Origin: Rhodobacter sp.
Lineage (GTDB): Bacteria > Pseudomonadota > Alphaproteobacteria > Rhodobacterales > Rhodobacteraceae
NCBI GenBank assembly: GCA_027484145.1
Contig: JAIXUH010000007.1
Coordinates: forward strand, 124,001-188,000
Length of the DNA stretch: 64,000 nucleotides
Direction of reading: 5' to 3'
Every line of letters begins with the position of its first letter. The stretch's first letter is position 1. Below are positions 59,606 to 64,000 of this stretch, piece after piece. Under the pieces are notes generated by a model. That model was not told the origin of the DNA and did not search any database. It worked only from the letters and a program-made list of their open reading frames with translations. A program made the translations under genes and the position numbers.

Positions 59606-61870
59606 ATGATGGAACAGCTTCCCACCAAAGAGCAGATCCTTCAGTGGATCAATGACAATCCCGGCCTTGTGGCCAAGCGCGACATTGCCAAGGCCTTTGG
59701 CATCAAGGGCGCTGCGCGGATTGAATTGAAGCGCATGCTCAAGGAACTGGAGGCCGAAGGCAGCGTCGCCAAGGCGCACCGCAGCTATCGCGGGGCCAAG
59801 GAATTGCCGCCCGTGACCATCCTGACGATCCTTGCCCCCGACGCGCAGGGCGACATCTTCGCCAAGCCGATGGAATGGACAGGCGAAGGTGCTGCCCCGC
59901 GCATCATTTTCATCGCGCGCAAAGGCGACCCGGCCATGGGGGCCGGCGACCGGATTCTGGCGCGGCTGTCATCGGTCGATGTGGGCGAATACCAGTATGA
60001 GGCGCGGCTGATCCGGCGCATCGGGTCCAACCCGCTCAAGGTGCTGGGGGTCTTCCGCACCAATGCCGAAGGCGGGCGGATCATGCCCATCGACAAGGGG
60101 CAGGACAAGGAATGGCGCGTCGCCCGCGACATGACCCTTGGCGCCAAGGATGGCGAACTGGTCGAGGGCGAGGTTGTTGGCAAGCGCACCATGGGCCTGC
60201 CGCAGGCGCGCATCATTGAACGGCTGGGCGATCCTTCGGGGCCACGCGCCGTATCGCTGATCGCCATTCACCAGCATGGCATTCCCGACCAGTTCCCCGA
60301 TGCGGTGATTGCCGAGGCGGACCGCGCGCAGCCCGCGCCGATCAAGGGGCGCGACGATCTGCGCGATGTGCCGCTGCTGACCATCGACCCTGTCGATGCC
60401 CGCGACCGCGATGATGCGGTCTATGCAGAACATGACCGTGAGGGCGGAAATCCCGGCGGCTTCATCGTCTGGGTCGCCATTGCTGATGTGGCCTTTTACG
60501 TCCGCCCCGGAAGCGCGCTTGACCGCGAGGCGCGCAAACGTGGTAACTCCACCTATTTCCCCGACCGCGTGGTGCCGATGCTGCCTGATGTGCTGTCGGG
60601 CGATCTGTGCAGCCTGCATGAACATGTTGACCGCGCCTGCCTTGCCGTGCGGATGCGGCTGGATGCGAATGGCAACAAGGTCAGCCACCGTTTTGTGCGC
60701 GGCATCATGCGCTCGGCCGCCTCGCTGAACTATGAACAGGTGCAGCAGGCGGTGGATGGCAACCCTGATGCGGTGACAGGCCCCCTGTTGGAGCCGATCC
60801 TGCGCCCACTTTACGCAGCCTACGAGGCAACGAAAAAAGCTCGCGCAGCGCGGCAACCGCTGGACCTTGATCTGCCGGAACGCCGGATCGAACTGACTGA
60901 CGCAGGTGAGGTGAAGTCGGTGGCGTTCAAGGAACGCTATGACGCGCACCGCCTGATCGAAGAGTTCATGATCCTCGCCAACGTCGCGGCGGCTGAGGAA
61001 CTGATCCGCCTGAAGCGCCCGCTGCTGTTTCGCGTGCACGAAGAGCCCAGCCCCGAAAAGCTGGATGCCTTGCGTGAGGTGGCGCAGGCCTCGGGCTTTG
61101 TGCTGGCCAAAGGGCAGGTCCTGCAGACCAGCCACCTGAACCGCCTTCTGGCCGCCGCGCAAGGCACCGAGTTTGACGAGTTGATGAATATCACCACCCT
61201 GCGCAGCATGACGCAGGCCTATTACCACCCGGAGAACTTTGGCCACTTTGGCCTCGCGCTGAAAAACTACGCCCATTTCACCAGTCCGATCCGCCGCTAT
61301 TCCGACCTGATCGTGCACCGGGCGCTGATCTCGGGGCACGGCTGGGGCGATGACGGGCTGTCGGCGCAGGATACCGACCAGCTTGAGGAAACGGCGAAGC
61401 TGATTTCCGATACCGAACGGCGCAGCATGGCGGCCGAGCGGGATACGACCGACCGCTATCTTGCGGCATACCTGTCGAACCGTGTCGGGGCCGAATTCAC
61501 CGGCCGGATTTCCGGTGTGCAACGCTTTGGCCTGTTCGTGAAGCTGGATGAAACCGGTGCCGACGGCCTGATCCCCATTCGCAGCGTGGGGCGCGAGTTC
61601 TTCCACTACGACCAGAACACACAAACCCTGATGGGGGCCGATACCGGGCTGACCATCGGGTTGGGGCAAAAGGTCACCGTCCGGCTGGCCGAGGCGATCC
61701 CGGTCACCGGCGGGCTGATGCTGGAACTGTTGTCGCTGGATGGTGCCACCCTTCCCGCTGGACGCGGGCCACGGGGGCCGGGGGCTGGGCGGTTCAGCCC
61801 GCGCAAACCCGCCAAGGCCGCCGCGCGTGACGCACAGGCCAAGCGCAAGGTCGTGCGCAAACGCAAGTAG
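59606..61870 (+). CDS. rnr: Ribonuclease R
   Basis: VDARDRDDAVYAE, RGNSTYFPDRVVPMLP, HFTSPIRRYSDLIVHR, C-terminal S1 domain and basic tail. Confidence 0.95.
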   Translation: MMEQLPTKEQILQWINDNPGLVAKRDIAKAFGIKGAARIELKRMLKELEAEGSVAKAHRSYRGAKELPPVTILTILAPDAQGDIFAKPMEWTGEGAAPRIIFIARKGDPAMGAGDRILARLSSVDVGEYQYEARLIRRIGSNPLKVLGVFRTNAEGGRIMPIDKGQDKEWRVARDMTLGAKDGELVEGEVVGKRTMGLPQARIIERLGDPSGPRAVSLIAIHQHGIPDQFPDAVIAEADRAQPAPIKGRDDLRDVPLLTIDPVDARDRDDAVYAEHDREGGNPGGFIVWVAIADVAFYVRPGSALDREARKRGNSTYFPDRVVPMLPDVLSGDLCSLHEHVDRACLAVRMRLDANGNKVSHRFVRGIMRSAASLNYEQVQQAVDGNPDAVTGPLLEPILRPLYAAYEATKKARAARQPLDLDLPERRIELTDAGEVKSVAFKERYDAHRLIEEFMILANVAAAEELIRLKRPLLFRVHEEPSPEKLDALREVAQASGFVLAKGQVLQTSHLNRLLAAAQGTEFDELMNITTLRSMTQAYYHPENFGHFGLALKNYAHFTSPIRRYSDLIVHRALISGHGWGDDGLSAQDTDQLEETAKLISDTERRSMAAERDTTDRYLAAYLSNRVGAEFTGRISGVQRFGLFVKLDETGADGLIPIRSVGREFFHYDQNTQTLMGADTGLTIGLGQKVTVRLAEAIPVTGGLMLELLSLDGATLPAGRGPRGPGAGRFSPRKPAKAAARDAQAKRKVVRKRK

Positions 61871-61932
61871 CCCGTTTGCCTTGGCCTTTTGCCCGCGCTA
61901 GGCTGCGGTCGTGGCGGACAAAGGGTGGCGGT

Positions 61933-63174
61933 ATGCGGGCGCTTGTGGCGATGATGGTCTTTGCGCTGTCCACGGCAGGCGCTGTGGCACAATCGCTGAA
62001 CACTTCAGAAACGGACAGCAGCACGCAAGAGGTTCAGATGAAGGTCATCGGGTCAGAAGCCGGGTTTGCAGACTGGCTGACAGGCTTTCGCCCCCGCGCG
62101 CTTGCCGCAGGTGTGCCGCAGGGGGTGCTGGACAGCGCCCTGCAAGCCGCGCGTTTCAACGCCAAGATCGTGGAACGCGACCGCAACCAGAATGAATTCA
62201 CCAAGACGATCTGGGACTACCTTGATACCGCCGTATCTGATGATCGCGTGGCCCTAGGCCTGAAAGCGCTCAAGAAAAACGCGGCCCTGCTGGAAAGGAT
62301 CGAGGCCGAATACGGTGTTGACCGCCATGTCGTGGCCGCCATCTGGGGGCTGGAATCGGCTTATGGCACCTATCGTGGCGACATTCCCACCATCGAGGCC
62401 TTGGCGACACTGGCCTATGACGCCCGCCGCGCCGCGTTCTTTGAGGCCCAGTTGATTGCCGCGCTGCGGATTCTGGCAAATGGCGACGTGACCCTTGCCG
62501 ATATGAACGGCAGTTGGGCTGGGGCGATGGGGCACACGCAGTTCATGCCCACTTCGTGGTGGGAGTTTGCCGTGGATTTCACCGGCGACGGCAAGAAAGA
62601 CCTCTGGTCCGACGATCCGACCGATGCACTTGCCTCGACCGCCGCCTATCTGCGCCACTGGGGCTGGACCAAGGGCGCCCTCTGGGGGCTGGAGGTGACG
62701 CTGCCCTCGGGCTTTGACTATGACCAGACCACCGAACGCGTCCGCAAACCTGTGGCCGATTGGGCCGCCATTGGCGTGGCCCCCATGGCGGACGGGCCCT
62801 TGCCCGATCATGGGGTCGCCTCGGTTCTGCTGCCTGGGGGCGCACGGGGGGCGGCCTTCCTGATCTTTTCGAACTTTCAGGTGATCGAGCGTTACAATAC
62901 GGCCGATGCTTATGTCATTGCCGTGGGGCACCTCGCTGACCGCCTGCGCGGGGGGCCCGCAATTCAGGCCGCATGGCCGCGCGAATTGCGCGCGCTGACA
63001 CTGGACGAGCGGATGGATCTGCAGCGCCGGCTGACCGCAGCAGGGTTTGATGCAAAGGGCGTCGATGGCCGGATCGGGCCGAACACCATCGCCGCCGTCA
63101 AGGCCTATCAGACAGCGAACGGCCTGATTCCTGACGGCTATGCCAGCCTTGAGATTCTGGAGCGGTTGCGCTGA
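61933..63174 (+). CDS. Lytic murein transglycosylase (MltB-type SLT_2) with peptidoglycan-binding domain
   Basis: AIWGLESAYGTYRGDIPTIEALATLAYD, GAMGHTQFMPTSW; C-terminal FDAKGVDGRIGPNTIAAVKAYQ. Confidence 0.93.
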   Translation: MRALVAMMVFALSTAGAVAQSLNTSETDSSTQEVQMKVIGSEAGFADWLTGFRPRALAAGVPQGVLDSALQAARFNAKIVERDRNQNEFTKTIWDYLDTAVSDDRVALGLKALKKNAALLERIEAEYGVDRHVVAAIWGLESAYGTYRGDIPTIEALATLAYDARRAAFFEAQLIAALRILANGDVTLADMNGSWAGAMGHTQFMPTSWWEFAVDFTGDGKKDLWSDDPTDALASTAAYLRHWGWTKGALWGLEVTLPSGFDYDQTTERVRKPVADWAAIGVAPMADGPLPDHGVASVLLPGGARGAAFLIFSNFQVIERYNTADAYVIAVGHLADRLRGGPAIQAAWPRELRALTLDERMDLQRRLTAAGFDAKGVDGRIGPNTIAAVKAYQTANGLIPDGYASLEILERLR

Positions 63175-63281
63175 CTGCATGCCCGCACAGTTGATCTGCG
63201 CGCGGCCCCATTGCTCTGCCACTGCCCGCAGCCTAGGTTCAACGCAAAGGGCAACTTGCCCGGCAGCGGATGGGGATCAGG

Positions 63282-64000
63282 ATGACGGACAAGGTTTACG
63301 TGCCGCCAAAAGTGTGGACTTGGGACAAGGAAAACGGCGGCCAGTTCGCCAGCACCAACCGCCCGATCGCCGGGGCCACGCATGACAAGGAACTGCCGCG
63401 TGGCGCGCATCCGTTCCAGCTTTACTCGCTGGCCACGCCGAATGGCGTCAAGGTGACGATCCTGTTCGAGGAGTTGCTCGAAGCCGGGCACAGTGGCGCG
63501 GAATACGACGCTTGGCTGATCAAGATCGGGGACGGTGATCAGTTCGGCTCGGGCTTCGTCGGGGTAAACCCCAATTCCAAGATTCCCGCGCTGATGGATT
63601 TTTCCGGCCCCGAGCCGGTGCGGGTGTTTGAAAGCGGCTCCATCCTTGTGCATCTGGCCGAAAAGTTCGGGGCCTTTCTGCCCGCCTCCGGCCCCGCGCG
63701 GACTGAGGTGATGAACTGGCTGTTCTGGCAGATGGGTTCAGCCCCGTTTGTCGGTGGCGGCTTCGGGCATTTCTATGCTTATGCGCCGGAAAAGTATGAA
63801 TACCCGATCAACCGCTATGCCATGGAAGCCAAGCGTCAGCTTGATGTGCTGGATCGCCAGTTGGCCGAACACCCTTTCGTCGCGGGCAGCGACTATACGA
63901 TCGCCGATATGGCGATCTGGCCGTGGTATGGCGGGCTGGTGCTGGGTCGCGCCTATAACGCGGCCGAGTTTCTGGACGTACAAAGCTACACCCATGTCAT
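63282..64000 (+). CDS. yghU: Glutathione S-transferase family protein, YghU-like; truncated by window end
   Basis: KVWTWDKENGGQFASTNRPIAG, LYSLATPNGVKVTILFEELL, GSGFVGVNPNSKIPAL, MNWLFWQMGSAPFVGGGFGHFY; no stop before nt 64000. Confidence 0.92.
   Translation, partial: MTDKVYVPPKVWTWDKENGGQFASTNRPIAGATHDKELPRGAHPFQLYSLATPNGVKVTILFEELLEAGHSGAEYDAWLIKIGDGDQFGSGFVGVNPNSKIPALMDFSGPEPVRVFESGSILVHLAEKFGAFLPASGPARTEVMNWLFWQMGSAPFVGGGFGHFYAYAPEKYEYPINRYAMEAKRQLDVLDRQLAEHPFVAGSDYTIADMAIWPWYGGLVLGRAYNAAEFLDVQSYTHV

Noticed and set aside
59969-61669. 566-aa minus-strand ORF
   Set aside because: Antisense shadow of rnr.
1-64000. CRISPR arrays, tRNAs, IS elements, prophage or integrase genes
   Set aside because: No regularly spaced repeats, tRNA T-loop/acceptor patterns, transposase or integrase motifs recognised by eye; tRNAscan-SE and ISfinder would be needed for certainty.

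Overview
This window is a gene-dense, high-GC chromosomal stretch that reads like a Rhodobacteraceae-type alphaproteobacterium. That placement is inferred from gene content and protein recall; no search was run. About 60 CDS are supported, and I saw no tRNA, rRNA operon, CRISPR array, transposase or prophage. Main blocks: (i) tandem MFS transporters; (ii) haem genes hemC/hemE/hemF, with a stand-alone AAA ATPase and a small acidic protein between hemE and hemF; (iii) a microaerobic respiration island on the minus strand (ccoNOQP, ccoGHIS), with a universal stress protein, an FnrL-type regulator and hemN on its upstream side, carrying four FNR-like dyads; (iv) a Yej-type peptide ABC transporter operon with a translationally coupled glycosyltransferase; (v) cytochrome c, prephenate dehydratase, nudC, and a cpdB-like nucleotidase; (vi) an SRP RNA, then a gpmI-envC-like-ctpA-rppH run; (vii) ftsK, pepT, lolA, hspQ, and a STAS/HATPase anti-sigma pair; (viii) ggt, fRMsr, a homocysteine methyltransferase family protein, an RluA-family synthase, pgsA, moaD/moaE, rnr, mltB-like and yghU. 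Most of it is ordinary core genome. The best candidates for something undescribed are the AAA ATPase locus with its CTAGGG/TATAGGG inverted-repeat leader and Imm10-like neighbour, the FNR-dyad architecture around fnrL/hemN/ccoN/usp, and a few unexplained intergenic hairpins and repeats.
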